Assembly (NCBI RefSeq): GCF_017742995.1 | Contig: NZ_CP072425.1 | Location: 1,612,001 to 1,676,000, forward strand | DNA length: 64,000 nt | Direction of reading: 5' to 3' | Origin: Pseudoalteromonas viridis | GTDB lineage: Bacteria; Pseudomonadota; Gammaproteobacteria; Enterobacterales; Alteromonadaceae | Shown: positions 18,983 to 26,653 of the stretch, in pieces | How the letters are laid out: every line of letters begins with the position of its first letter | Numbering within the stretch: the stretch's first letter is position 1 | Notes under the pieces: generated by a model | Databases searched by the model: none | Told to the model about the DNA's origin: nothing | Seen by the model: only the letters and a program-made list of their open reading frames with translations | Translations under genes and position numbers: made by a program

Positions 18983-18989
18983 TCGTGGC

Positions 18990-19421
18990 TCACTCCAACA
19001 ACTGACCATGCAGGGTTGCAACGACAGAGCGACTACCGGCATGGTCTCTGTGTTCGCCAAGGTAGATCCCCTGCCAGGTTCCTAATTGCAGGCGACCCTG
19101 ACTGACTGGGATGGTGACTTCACAGCCCAGTGTGCTGGATTTGATATGGGCTGGCATGTCGTCGTCACCCTCATAATCATGTCGATAATAACTTTGCCGC
19201 TCCGGCACAAAATGATTAAAGTGACTTTCCATATCCATACGTACGGTTGGATCGGCGTTTTCATTGAGGGTGAGGCTGGCTGAAGTATGCTGAATAAACA
19301 AATGCAGCAAACCCACTTTGTAGTAACCCAGCTGAGGCAGCTGAGTCAGTACCTCATCATCAATCAAATGAAAGCCGCGTTGACGCGGCCTGAGTGTGAT
19401 ATGTGTTTGATGCCAGCTCAT
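18990..19421 (-). CDS. yjbQ: YjbQ family protein (UPF0047)
   Basis: 143 residues. The family blocks [38 protein letters not shown] and [18 protein letters not shown] are present, including the conserved His and Glu of the putative active site. Family members have weak thiamine-phosphate synthase activity when overproduced in E. coli; the natural role is unknown. Its start overlaps the stop of cheX by four bases, so the two are translated together. Confidence 0.9.
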   Translation of the reverse strand: MSWHQTHITLRPRQRGFHLIDDEVLTQLPQLGYYKVGLLHLFIQHTSASLTLNENADPTVRMDMESHFNHFVPERQSYYRHDYEGDDDMPAHIKSSTLGCEVTIPVSQGRLQLGTWQGIYLGEHRDHAGSRSVVATLHGQLLE

Positions 19422-19885
19422 AGCTTGTCGAAGCTCACCTCTATGTTGGCGTTCCCGTCGGCTGAGGTGAAGGGCATGATGATTTTGGGGCCGTCACACT
19501 TATGAGTGATTGTATGGCCCGGGCCAGACACCACTATGGGTGTAGCCATATCAAATTCATAGCCTTTTTCGCCCAGTAAGTTCTTTGCACCACCGGTGAC
19601 CATGTTGGTGATTTCACCAACCATGTCAGTGACTTCTTCGTTGATTTTGTCGGGGCGTTCACCCAGCATTCTTTCCATAATGGTCAGTGCCAGGCCTTCA
19701 TCAAAGCTGATAGAAAAGGAGCCTTTGGTCTGCGGGCCGACCATGCCAATCAACCCGGACACATCACCACATGCCACCTCATCTTTTTTAATCTTTGGCT
19801 TGCCTGGCGTTAATTCGGTTTGTGCCATGGTGGCCAGTACATTCATCAGTGACGATAAAAAAGGGTTGATGAATTCTACATTCAT
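19418..19885 (-). CDS. cheX: CheX-like chemotaxis phosphatase
   Basis: 155 residues. The CheC/CheX/FliY active-site pattern D-x3-E-x2-N is seen as D87-MVG-E91-IT-N94, so it can dephosphorylate a CheY-like receiver. Secondary family features are GLIGMVG near residue 46 and a single such motif, as in CheX rather than CheC. No che or flagellar genes are nearby, so it probably serves a receiver elsewhere. It overlaps yjbQ. Confidence 0.85.
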   Translation of the reverse strand: MNVEFINPFLSSLMNVLATMAQTELTPGKPKIKKDEVACGDVSGLIGMVGPQTKGSFSISFDEGLALTIMERMLGERPDKINEEVTDMVGEITNMVTGGAKNLLGEKGYEFDMATPIVVSGPGHTITHKCDGPKIIMPFTSADGNANIEVSFDKL

Positions 19886-19957
19886 ATGATTCTTCCCTAG
19901 GTTCCTACGTTGTAACGGACGCTGGTTTAAGTGTAGTGGGCTTTTTACTATGCTGCA

Positions 19958-20392
19958 CTACTCATTGCATTTTCCACACCGCCCGTGTGCTTCAATCGTT
20001 TGTGCTTTAACAAGAAAGCCATGCTCTGCAGCCAGGTTATTCAGTTCATGTGAAATGGCATTGGAATGTAGCTCTTGTACGTGACCACAGGAATCACAGA
20101 TCAAAAGTTGCACAGGGTGAATACAGTCGAAGTGATGGCACAGCATAAATGCATTTGTGCTTTCAATCTTATGAATAAACCCGAGCTCTGAGAGAAAATC
20201 CAGTGCGCGGTACACGGTTGCAGGCTTTGCGCTGGACTCGGTCAGTTTGAGCTCTTCTAACAGATCATAGGCGCCTACACCACCTTGTTTGGCAGCGAGT
20301 AAGCGAAATACTTTCTCTCGGATAGGGGTAAAACGGGCACCCCGGTTGTCACAAACTTGCTTAGCTTTACTTACCAGTTGTTCTATATTCAT
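19958..20392 (-). CDS. zur: Fur-family regulator, probably zinc regulator Zur
   Basis: 144 residues. The winged helix lies at about 15-85 (FTPIREKVFRLLAAKQGGVGAYDLLEEL, PATVYRALDFLSELGFIHKIES); a structural zinc site has ICDSCGHV and the C-terminal CGKC. The long HHFDCIHPVQLLICDSCG segment and the ending EAHGRCGKC are closer to Zur than to Fur. Expected to repress zinc uptake when Zn2+ binds. Transcribed in the same direction as, and 43 bases after, the GGDEF-EAL gene. Confidence 0.82.
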   Translation of the reverse strand: MNIEQLVSKAKQVCDNRGARFTPIREKVFRLLAAKQGGVGAYDLLEELKLTESSAKPATVYRALDFLSELGFIHKIESTNAFMLCHHFDCIHPVQLLICDSCGHVQELHSNAISHELNNLAAEHGFLVKAQTIEAHGRCGKCNE

Positions 20393-20435
20393 GTTCTAAA
20401 TCCTTACACTGCCATGCAATACTAACATATTCTTT

Positions 20436-22934
20436 TTAATAGTCTTGTATCGACAGGGATTTATTCATTATATTCTCCGCACGAGAAAAGTTGTGTTCAA
20501 GCCAATCCTGAAATGCGGCCCGGGGCATAGGCTGGCCTATCAGGTAGCCCTGTCCGATGTTACAGTTAAACTCCACCAGTCGCGCGAGTTGCTCATGGTC
20601 TTCTATACCTTCGGCGATCACTTTGAGCCCCATGCCGTGTGCCATGGTGATGATGTTTTTGACCAGATAAGCCGACTCACTGCCAGTGTGCATATCCGCA
20701 ATGAAGCTTTGATCTATTTTGAGTACGTCAAACGGATACTGGCGCAAGTAGTTTAACGACGAATAGCCGGTGCCAAAGTCGTCCATGGAGATCAACACGC
20801 CCATTTTTTGCAGTGTATCTAAGGTCGCTTTAATGGTGCTGTCACCGCTTAGCAGCAGGCCTTCGGTGATCTCCAGCTCCAGTGTGCCAGGCTGCAATTC
20901 GCAGTTGGCTATCAGGTGCTCGACATGGCTCAGCAGCTGTGGATCATAAAACTGGCGGGGCGACAGGTTAACCGCCAGCCGCAGTGAGGTATTAAAGCGT
21001 GCGTGGAACTGCTGCAAGGCACTGGCTGCTGAGTTCAGTACGAATTTACCCAAGTCGATAATAAACCCCGTTTGTTCTGCCAGTGGAATAAACTCAGCCG
21101 GAGAGATGGGGCCTAACTTTTCACTATGCCAGCGCAGTAGAGCCTCTGCACCCACTACTTTGCGTGCCTGAAGGTCCAGTTGAGGCTGGTAGTAGACCTC
21201 GAATTCGCCGCGCTCAAGTGCACCTTGCATGTTTTCTTCAAGCAGCAAGCGCCGCTGCAGGGTATTACTCATGTTTTCGGTAAACAAACAGTAGGTATTG
21301 CGTCCCTGTTGTTTGGCATTGTACATGGCTGAGTCGGCCTTTCTCAGCAGATCGTTGGGAGTGTCGGCGTCTTGTGGGAAAATAGCAATGCCCAGGCTCA
21401 GCGAAATATTAAAGGCGCGGCCGTCAATGTTAAACGGGGCATGAAAGAGTTTAACCAGTTTTGCTGCAATAGGGTGGATATCGGCGCTGGTTTTCAAATC
21501 GCCCAATAGTATGATGAACTCATCGCCACCGAGGCGTGCAACAGTATCTTTCTCCCGTAATGCCGATTGCAGTCGCTTTGCTGAGTGGACCAGGACTTTA
21601 TCGCCCACCTCATGGCCCATCGAGTCATTTACTTTTTTAAAGTCGTCCAGATCGATAAACCCAACACCGACCAGAGACTTGTCTCGTTTGGCATCGTGGA
21701 TCAGCTGCTGGAGGCGGTCGAGCACTAAAAAGCGATTAGGCAAGTCTGTGAGCGTGTCGTAAAAAGCATGATGCAGTATGATTTCTTCCTGACGTTTTTT
21801 GTCTGTGATGTTGCGTACAGCAATGACCAAAGCATCGGAGTCGGGCAGGGCACTGAGCCGGGCTTCAAAGTGGCGTTTACCGTTCTCAAACGGTAATGAG
21901 TACTCCAGTTGTGTTAATTGTCCCGGTTTCTCAAGGCTCTGGATCGCACGGGTAAAGTGGCGTGAGGTGGGGGCAGGCAGAAACTCCTCGATTTTATGCC
22001 CCAAAAACTGGGCTTCAGGCACGTATAAATCATCGGTCTGTCCACAGTGATACTCTAAAATGGTGCCTTCCTTATCTATGATAAAAAACAAGTCTGGCAG
22101 GGCCGAGAAAATACCCTCCAGGATGGCTGTTTTACGCCTGGCTTCAGCCTCAGCGTGCTGTGTTTTTTGCCAGCCTGTTTGCAGGCTGTTGGCCATCTCA
22201 TTGAGGTTTTCAGCCAGATGTTTAAACTCTCCCGCCCCTCTAATTTCAAGCGTTTTACTGAAATCAAAGCGGCTCAGCCGCTCACTGAGTTCAACCAGTA
22301 GTGATACCGGGCGATGAATAAACCATCGGGTGAAATACACTACAAACACAGTCAACAAGGCCGCAATGGCCAGGATAGATAAGGTTTTCATCCTTGTATA
22401 TTCCAGTAATTGTTGTGCCTGTGTAGCAATGGAGTACTCGGCATAGATGAGCGCAGGCAGAGGCGTGCCAGCGGGCACCGTACCTTGTTGTTCATAAGTA
22501 CTGTAGGCCAGGTACAAATGTGTGTGCTTAATATACTCCACCACCAGGTAAGGAGGACTGAGCTGTTGGGTAAAGATCTCCGGCTTGAGTTTTAAAGGCG
22601 TGTCCGCGTAGTGTTGGCCCTCAAAGCCTGCTGTACTGCTATATAACACCATGCCTTGCATATCTATCAGGGCCAGTTGCGTATACTGCTGACCCTGCTG
22701 ATAAGCAATTAGGGTGTTTCGTATTTCATCCTGATCGTTATGAGCCAGGTGATACTGCATGGTCAGGTTTAGTGTGGAGAGATCGCGCTTTAGTGTGGCG
22801 TCTGTGACCGCAAGCAGGCTTTCCTGTTGGGCATTGTAATGTACCTGCACTAAGCCAACCGACAGCAGAGCCGCAAATAAAAAAGCACTGAGTGTAAGCC
22901 ATAGCTTGAGGTCAATGGAGTACAGTTTGGTCAC
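20436..22934 (-). CDS. GGDEF-EAL protein with periplasmic sensor, HAMP and PAS domains
   Basis: 832-residue inner-membrane protein of cyclic-di-GMP signalling. A first membrane helix (about 12-30) precedes a periplasmic region (about 31-185), a second helix (LSILAIAALLTVFVVYFTRWF) and a HAMP linker. A PAS-like domain lies around 265-375. GGDEF is intact (RLGGDEFIILLGD, about 465-478), and the EAL domain has GAEALLRW, ELEITEG, SMDDFGTGYSSL and KIDQSFI, so both activities are possible. What the periplasmic part senses cannot be read from sequence. Followed 43 bases later by zur. Confidence 0.92.
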   Translation of the reverse strand: MTKLYSIDLKLWLTLSAFLFAALLSVGLVQVHYNAQQESLLAVTDATLKRDLSTLNLTMQYHLAHNDQDEIRNTLIAYQQGQQYTQLALIDMQGMVLYSSTAGFEGQHYADTPLKLKPEIFTQQLSPPYLVVEYIKHTHLYLAYSTYEQQGTVPAGTPLPALIYAEYSIATQAQQLLEYTRMKTLSILAIAALLTVFVVYFTRWFIHRPVSLLVELSERLSRFDFSKTLEIRGAGEFKHLAENLNEMANSLQTGWQKTQHAEAEARRKTAILEGIFSALPDLFFIIDKEGTILEYHCGQTDDLYVPEAQFLGHKIEEFLPAPTSRHFTRAIQSLEKPGQLTQLEYSLPFENGKRHFEARLSALPDSDALVIAVRNITDKKRQEEIILHHAFYDTLTDLPNRFLVLDRLQQLIHDAKRDKSLVGVGFIDLDDFKKVNDSMGHEVGDKVLVHSAKRLQSALREKDTVARLGGDEFIILLGDLKTSADIHPIAAKLVKLFHAPFNIDGRAFNISLSLGIAIFPQDADTPNDLLRKADSAMYNAKQQGRNTYCLFTENMSNTLQRRLLLEENMQGALERGEFEVYYQPQLDLQARKVVGAEALLRWHSEKLGPISPAEFIPLAEQTGFIIDLGKFVLNSAASALQQFHARFNTSLRLAVNLSPRQFYDPQLLSHVEHLIANCELQPGTLELEITEGLLLSGDSTIKATLDTLQKMGVLISMDDFGTGYSSLNYLRQYPFDVLKIDQSFIADMHTGSESAYLVKNIITMAHGMGLKVIAEGIEDHEQLARLVEFNCNIGQGYLIGQPMPRAAFQDWLEHNFSRAENIMNKSLSIQDY

Positions 22935-23212
22935 TCGGCTATCTCTCTTTTAGGTTTCCCATGGCCCTGTGATTGAGCAGTTGACTCTGGCTGTCCTTAA
23001 TCAAGACTCGGACCCCGCGTAAAAAGCGTTCTATTAATAAGTGTAGTTGAATTGGACTGATTTCTCGTTGTTATCTCGGATTAAGTCGAAAAAGAGGTCG
23101 CCTGGTCAGATGAAAGAAAATCAACATCCATTCATTCAATGTGTTTGGTCAGATTAAGCTTTTTTGGTTAGGGTAAGAAAGACACTCAGTAAGGCTACAA
23201 CAAGGAGCAGCT

Positions 23213-23707
23213 ATGACCGGCCAAGAGACAGATAAATTAAGTAAAAGTGCCCAACGGGTTCAGGATGCCATCACCTCTGCGGGGTGTGAATTTGCCGTGG
23301 TGGAATTGCCTGGCAGTACCCGCACGGCCGAAGAGTCGGCAAACACAATTGGGTGTGAACTCGGACAAATTGTAAAATCACTGATATTTAAAGGCAAAGA
23401 AAGTGGTAAGCCTGTGTTGTTATTAGTCAGTGGCAGCAATCGGGTGAAAGAAAAGAAGGTGGCCAAATACCTAGGCGAGAAGCTGGTAAAAGCCGACGCT
23501 GAGTTTACCCGGGAAGTCACCGGATTTGCCATTGGCGGTATTCCTCCTATCGGACACCTTACCCAGCCTGTCACTTATATTGATGAAGATCTGCTACAGT
23601 ACGAGATCTTATGGGCTGCTGCTGGCACACCACATGCTGTATTTTCACTACCCGCAGATAAGCTGGTTGCCCTGACCCAGGGAGAGGTGGCAGCAGTGAA
23701 AGCTTGA
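23213..23707 (+). CDS. YbaK/EbsC-like aminoacyl-tRNA editing protein
   Basis: 164 residues of the YbaK/ProX fold, which hydrolyses mischarged aminoacyl-tRNA, most often Cys-tRNA(Pro) or Ala-tRNA(Pro). Visible blocks are IVKSLIFKG with the catalytic lysine region, LLLVSGSNRV and GFAIGGIPPIGH, the loop at the substrate pocket. The GIPPIGH loop fits the YeaK/PrdX-like branch better than canonical YbaK (which has GGCSPIG), so the exact substrate is open. ATG after an AAGGAGCAG site. Confidence 0.87.
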   Translation: MTGQETDKLSKSAQRVQDAITSAGCEFAVVELPGSTRTAEESANTIGCELGQIVKSLIFKGKESGKPVLLLVSGSNRVKEKKVAKYLGEKLVKADAEFTREVTGFAIGGIPPIGHLTQPVTYIDEDLLQYEILWAAAGTPHAVFSLPADKLVALTQGEVAAVKA

Positions 23708-23720
23708 TAGCTGTACGGCG

Positions 23721-24296
23721 TTAGCCGGTAAACAATTGCAGTGTGATTTTTACTTCGTCAGACTCAAATTCGGCAACGCCCTCATAGCCTTCGATATTGT
23801 AATTAAAGCTGAAAAAGCGGCGCAGCCACAGATCATCTTTATTTTCTTTTAACACATCGATGGAAATATCCATCAGGCTCTCGGCCACATTCATGCCCAC
23901 CGCATAAAGCGGGTTCGCTGCGGCGGCTGCCACAGTGCGAGTCAGCTCTCCAAACGCCGTGGTTTTTCGAACCTGGGCCATCAGCTTGGCCGTGCTGCGA
24001 ATATCACTGTCATCTTCCAGTACGGCAATATGGGCATCAAGAAAACGCGGGATCTGCCCGGCGCGGTTACGATAAATGGTGTAACCCGCAGGACCAAAAC
24101 TAATGGTGCCGCCCTCGCTGACCGGCATCACGTTTAGCTCCATATTAAATGCATGATCCGCTACCCCATCACTGACCGCACTGAATACTTTGATCTCAAA
24201 CTTACGTTCACTGAGTAGCTTGTCGACCAGGCCCATCGATTTTACATGAATTGACATAATACGCAGTTCGACATCGGTAAACATTTGATTAGGCAT
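23721..24296 (-). CDS. Hypothetical protein, 191 residues
   Basis: No family recognised. No signal peptide, membrane helix or Cys. A beta-rich N-terminal half (VELRIMSIHVKSMG, MELNVMPVSEGGTISFGPAGYTIYRN), an Ala-rich helical middle (TRTVAAAAANPLYAVGMNVAESLMD, about 115-145), then WLRRFFSFNYNIEGYEGVAEFESDEVKITLQLFTG. The two beta parts could form one sandwich with a helical insert. Faces ybaK-like gene convergently across 13 bases. Confidence 0.75.
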   Translation of the reverse strand: MPNQMFTDVELRIMSIHVKSMGLVDKLLSERKFEIKVFSAVSDGVADHAFNMELNVMPVSEGGTISFGPAGYTIYRNRAGQIPRFLDAHIAVLEDDSDIRSTAKLMAQVRKTTAFGELTRTVAAAAANPLYAVGMNVAESLMDISIDVLKENKDDLWLRRFFSFNYNIEGYEGVAEFESDEVKITLQLFTG

Positions 24297-24446
24297 GATA
24301 TAAATCCTTTGATATGCAGGGGGTTAGAATACTTGGACCTGGGTTAGGCTGCTACGTTTTTTTCTTTCTGGTGTATTCGATTTGACAATAAGCCAGTTGT
24401 TTAGTGATAGAGCAGGAGAAACGAAACGTATTTGGAATGAAGAAAA

Positions 24447-24523
24447 TGGTGGCCCCACCTGGACTTGAACCAGGGACCTACCGATTATGAGTCGGGTGCT
24501 CTAACCAACTGAGCTATAGGGCC
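24447..24523 (-). tRNA. ileX: tRNA-Ile2 (anticodon CAU)
   Basis: 77 bases with encoded CCA. Acceptor GGCCCTA pairs with TGGGGCC, the anticodon loop is CTCATAA, T loop TTCAAGT. The acceptor and T arm are nearly those of E. coli ileX (GGCCCC..., TTCAAGTCCAG), not of elongator Met (GGCTACG), so the CAU is expected to be modified to lysidine by TilS to read AUA. The outermost anticodon pair is C-U, a mismatch where E. coli has a G-U. Confidence 0.85.
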
Positions 24524-24529
24524 ATTTTC

Positions 24530-24629
24530 AAATTGTAGTGCTCAATAAATTCATCCATGAAGCAAGGTCCTGTCGGCGTCCTGCCTCCACCTCAACAAGC
24601 TGCGAAGCGTTGCTTCGGTCTTGTTTCGC
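24530..24629 (+). repeat. Repeat R3 next to tRNA-Ile2
   Basis: About 100 bases between the tRNA and a partial tRNA copy. It shares ATTCATCCATGAAGC with repeat R1 (56780-56794) and CTGCGAAGCGTTGCTTCGGT with repeat R2 (57050s). That second word folds as a hairpin, GCGAAGC with GCTTCG. No coding potential. Confidence 0.65.
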
Positions 24630-24653
24630 CCAACTGAGCTATAGGGCCATTTT
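24630..24653 (-). pseudogene. Duplicated 5' end of tRNA-Ile2
   Basis: CAACTGAGCTATAGGGCC plus the flanking ATTTT repeats the 5' end and first flank of the tRNA at 24506-24529. Only about 18 bases of tRNA remain, so it is not functional. Either a decayed tandem tRNA copy or a long target duplication round R3. Confidence 0.75.
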
Positions 24654-24829
24654 TTGTGAGCTTTTTAGCAGAGACCTAAAAAGCGCTGGCAGTATAAAAA
24701 TTTTTAACAGGCTTGTCACTAGAAAAAGAGCAAAAAGTCGCACATATCTGATTCAATTGCTTAATAAAAAGCCAAACTAGTGCGCTAAGCCTGTTTCTTT
24801 ATTCGGTTCGTCCGCTTTACATCTGTGCG
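24654..24829. other. Intergenic region before the cupin gene's end
   Basis: About 175 AT-rich bases after the tRNA fragment. I see no gene, tRNA or clear terminator. Confidence 0.4.
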
Positions 24830-25195
24830 TTAGATCCAGACATCGTTTTGTGCGGTGAGCGCGCTGTCGGCATCTCCGGTGTTGACGACTCCTTTTGGTT
24901 CGATAATGAGCACCTGACATTCTTGCTCGGCATAAGGTTTGTGCTCTGCGCCTTTGGGCACAACCAGCATGTCACCTGCTTTCAGATGCTCTGTGCGCTC
25001 CCGAAAGGCTATGTGCATCTCACCGGATAGCACAATGAACACTTCGTCGGTATCGGGGTGATCGTGCCAGACAAATTCCCCCTGAAGTTTTACCAGTTTG
25101 AACTGATAGTCATTCATTTCAGCAATGACTTTTGGGCTCCAGTGCTCTGAAAACAGCGCCAGTTTGTCGGCAAAATTAATGGGTGCGTGTGACAT
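24830..25195 (-). CDS. Cupin-domain protein
   Basis: 121-residue single cupin. Metal ligands are in HDHPDTDEVFIVLSGEMHIAF (motif 1, H44, H46, E51) and the second motif VVPKGAEHKPYAE supplies the last His. Small soluble enzyme or binding protein of unknown substrate. It follows cysQ by 63 bases on the same strand, so it may be the last gene of the sulfate cluster. Confidence 0.82.
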   Translation of the reverse strand: MSHAPINFADKLALFSEHWSPKVIAEMNDYQFKLVKLQGEFVWHDHPDTDEVFIVLSGEMHIAFRERTEHLKAGDMLVVPKGAEHKPYAEQECQVLIIEPKGVVNTGDADSALTAQNDVWI

Positions 25196-25258
25196 AACAT
25201 TTCCTTATGGTGACGGGCATAAGAGAGAAGCCTTACCCGACTGGATAAGGCTCAAGGA

Positions 25259-26026
25259 TCAGTTGAGTCGTGAGACCACAAAGTAGGGGTTCAGGTAAGA
25301 CTCTTTTTGGTTGTACAGCAGCGGGCTGCCGTCCAGCTGAGTGACGGTTGCACCGGCGATTTTCGCCACGGCATGTCCGGCGCCGGTGTCCCACTCGCTG
25401 GTTGGACCCAGGCGCGGATACACATCGGCGGCACTTTCCGCGACCAGACAAAGTTTCAATGAACTGCCTTTTGGCACCATGTTTACATCATCAAATTGCT
25501 TGAGATAGTCAGCCAAGTCCGGTGAAGGGTGTGAGCGTGAGCCTACCACCTGGATGGTGCCCTGATTGTCTTTACGAGTGACTTTCAGCTCAATACGGGC
25601 CTCGCCACATTCTTTGAAAGCGCCAATGCTGTTGGCGGCGAAGTAACTGACGTTCAGCGCGGGTGCATGGACTACGCCCATCACCGGCTCACCGTTTTCA
25701 ATCAGAGCAATGTTGACCGTGAACTCACCGTTTTTCTTTATAAACTCTTTGGTGCCGTCGATGGGATCAACCAGCCAGTAGCGTTGCCAGGTTTGGCGTT
25801 CCTGCCAGCTGATCTCGGCGCTCTCCTCACTGAGGATAGGCAAATCCGGAGTCAGCGTTTGCAGGCCTGCCGTGATCACCTCATTAGCGGCTAAGTCGGC
25901 GTCGGTGACCGGGCTTTTATCATCTTTATATTCAACGTTAAAGTCTTTGGCATAAATGGTGAGGATCTTGTCTCCGGCGCGTTGGGCCAGATTGACGATT
26001 TCCTCCAGTAAGTCGGTGTCGTTCAT
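25259..26026 (-). CDS. cysQ: 3'(2'),5'-bisphosphate nucleotidase CysQ
   Basis: 255-residue lithium-sensitive phosphatase that removes PAP made during sulfate reduction. Metal-site motifs: SEES (66-69), DPIDGTKEF (87-95) and WDTGAGHA near the C-terminus. It lies 15 bases after cysC, joining the PAPS-making and PAP-removing steps. Confidence 0.95.
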   Translation of the reverse strand: MNDTDLLEEIVNLAQRAGDKILTIYAKDFNVEYKDDKSPVTDADLAANEVITAGLQTLTPDLPILSEESAEISWQERQTWQRYWLVDPIDGTKEFIKKNGEFTVNIALIENGEPVMGVVHAPALNVSYFAANSIGAFKECGEARIELKVTRKDNQGTIQVVGSRSHPSPDLADYLKQFDDVNMVPKGSSLKLCLVAESAADVYPRLGPTSEWDTGAGHAVAKIAGATVTQLDGSPLLYNQKESYLNPYFVVSRLN

Positions 26027-26041
26027 GGTATTTCCTTGGTA

Positions 26042-26641
26042 CTACAGATGAATTATCTCGCGCTGTTGTAGATACGCTACCAGCTGTTGCACCGATTGGT
26101 CCAGACTATTTTCACCGGTATTAATACGGATCTCTGGGTTTTGGGGTGGTTCATAGTCTGAGTCTATGCCGGTAAAATGTTTGATCTCACCAGCGCGGGC
26201 CTTTTTATACAGGCCTTTCGGGTCTCGTTGTTCACACACTTCCAGCGGTGTATCCAGATAAACCTCAATAAACTCGGCGTCTTCAACCAGGTTGCGAACC
26301 ATATCGCGTTCGGCCTGGAACGGGGAGATAAAGGCGGTCAGTACGATCAGGCCCGCATCGACCATGAGTTTGCTCAGTTCACCCACACGGCGAATGTTCT
26401 CAACCCGATCTGCATCGCTGAACCCGAGATCTTTGCACAGCCCATGACGTACGTTGTCGCCATCGAGCAGGTATGTGTGCGCGCCGAGCTGTTGCAGGGC
26501 ACTTTCCAGTGCATTGGCCACGGTGCTTTTACCTGAGCCGGAATAGCCGGTAAACCACAGAATAACCGGACGATGGCCCTTTTGTTCGCTGCGATGTGTT
26601 TTATTTACGGCATAGTTATGCCAGACAATATTCGTATCCAT
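26042..26641 (-). CDS. cysC: Adenylylsulfate kinase CysC
   Basis: Phosphorylates APS to PAPS. Walker [10 protein letters not shown] (32-40), DGDNVRHGL, and [11 protein letters not shown] with the active-site Ser. 199 residues, normal length. It follows the permease gene by 12 bases and precedes cysQ by 15, one operon. Confidence 0.97.
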   Translation of the reverse strand: MDTNIVWHNYAVNKTHRSEQKGHRPVILWFTGYSGSGKSTVANALESALQQLGAHTYLLDGDNVRHGLCKDLGFSDADRVENIRRVGELSKLMVDAGLIVLTAFISPFQAERDMVRNLVEDAEFIEVYLDTPLEVCEQRDPKGLYKKARAGEIKHFTGIDSDYEPPQNPEIRINTGENSLDQSVQQLVAYLQQREIIHL

Positions 26642-26653
26642 AATTCCTATCCA

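Noticed and set aside
24447..24523. Elongator tRNA-Met as identity of the CAU tRNA
   Set aside because: Acceptor and T arm follow E. coli ileX rather than metT; kept as a minor alternative.
24538..24780. 80-codon open frame over repeat R3 and the tRNA fragment
   Set aside because: Built from repeat and tRNA sequence, no ribosome site, Cys/Arg/Ser-rich translation.
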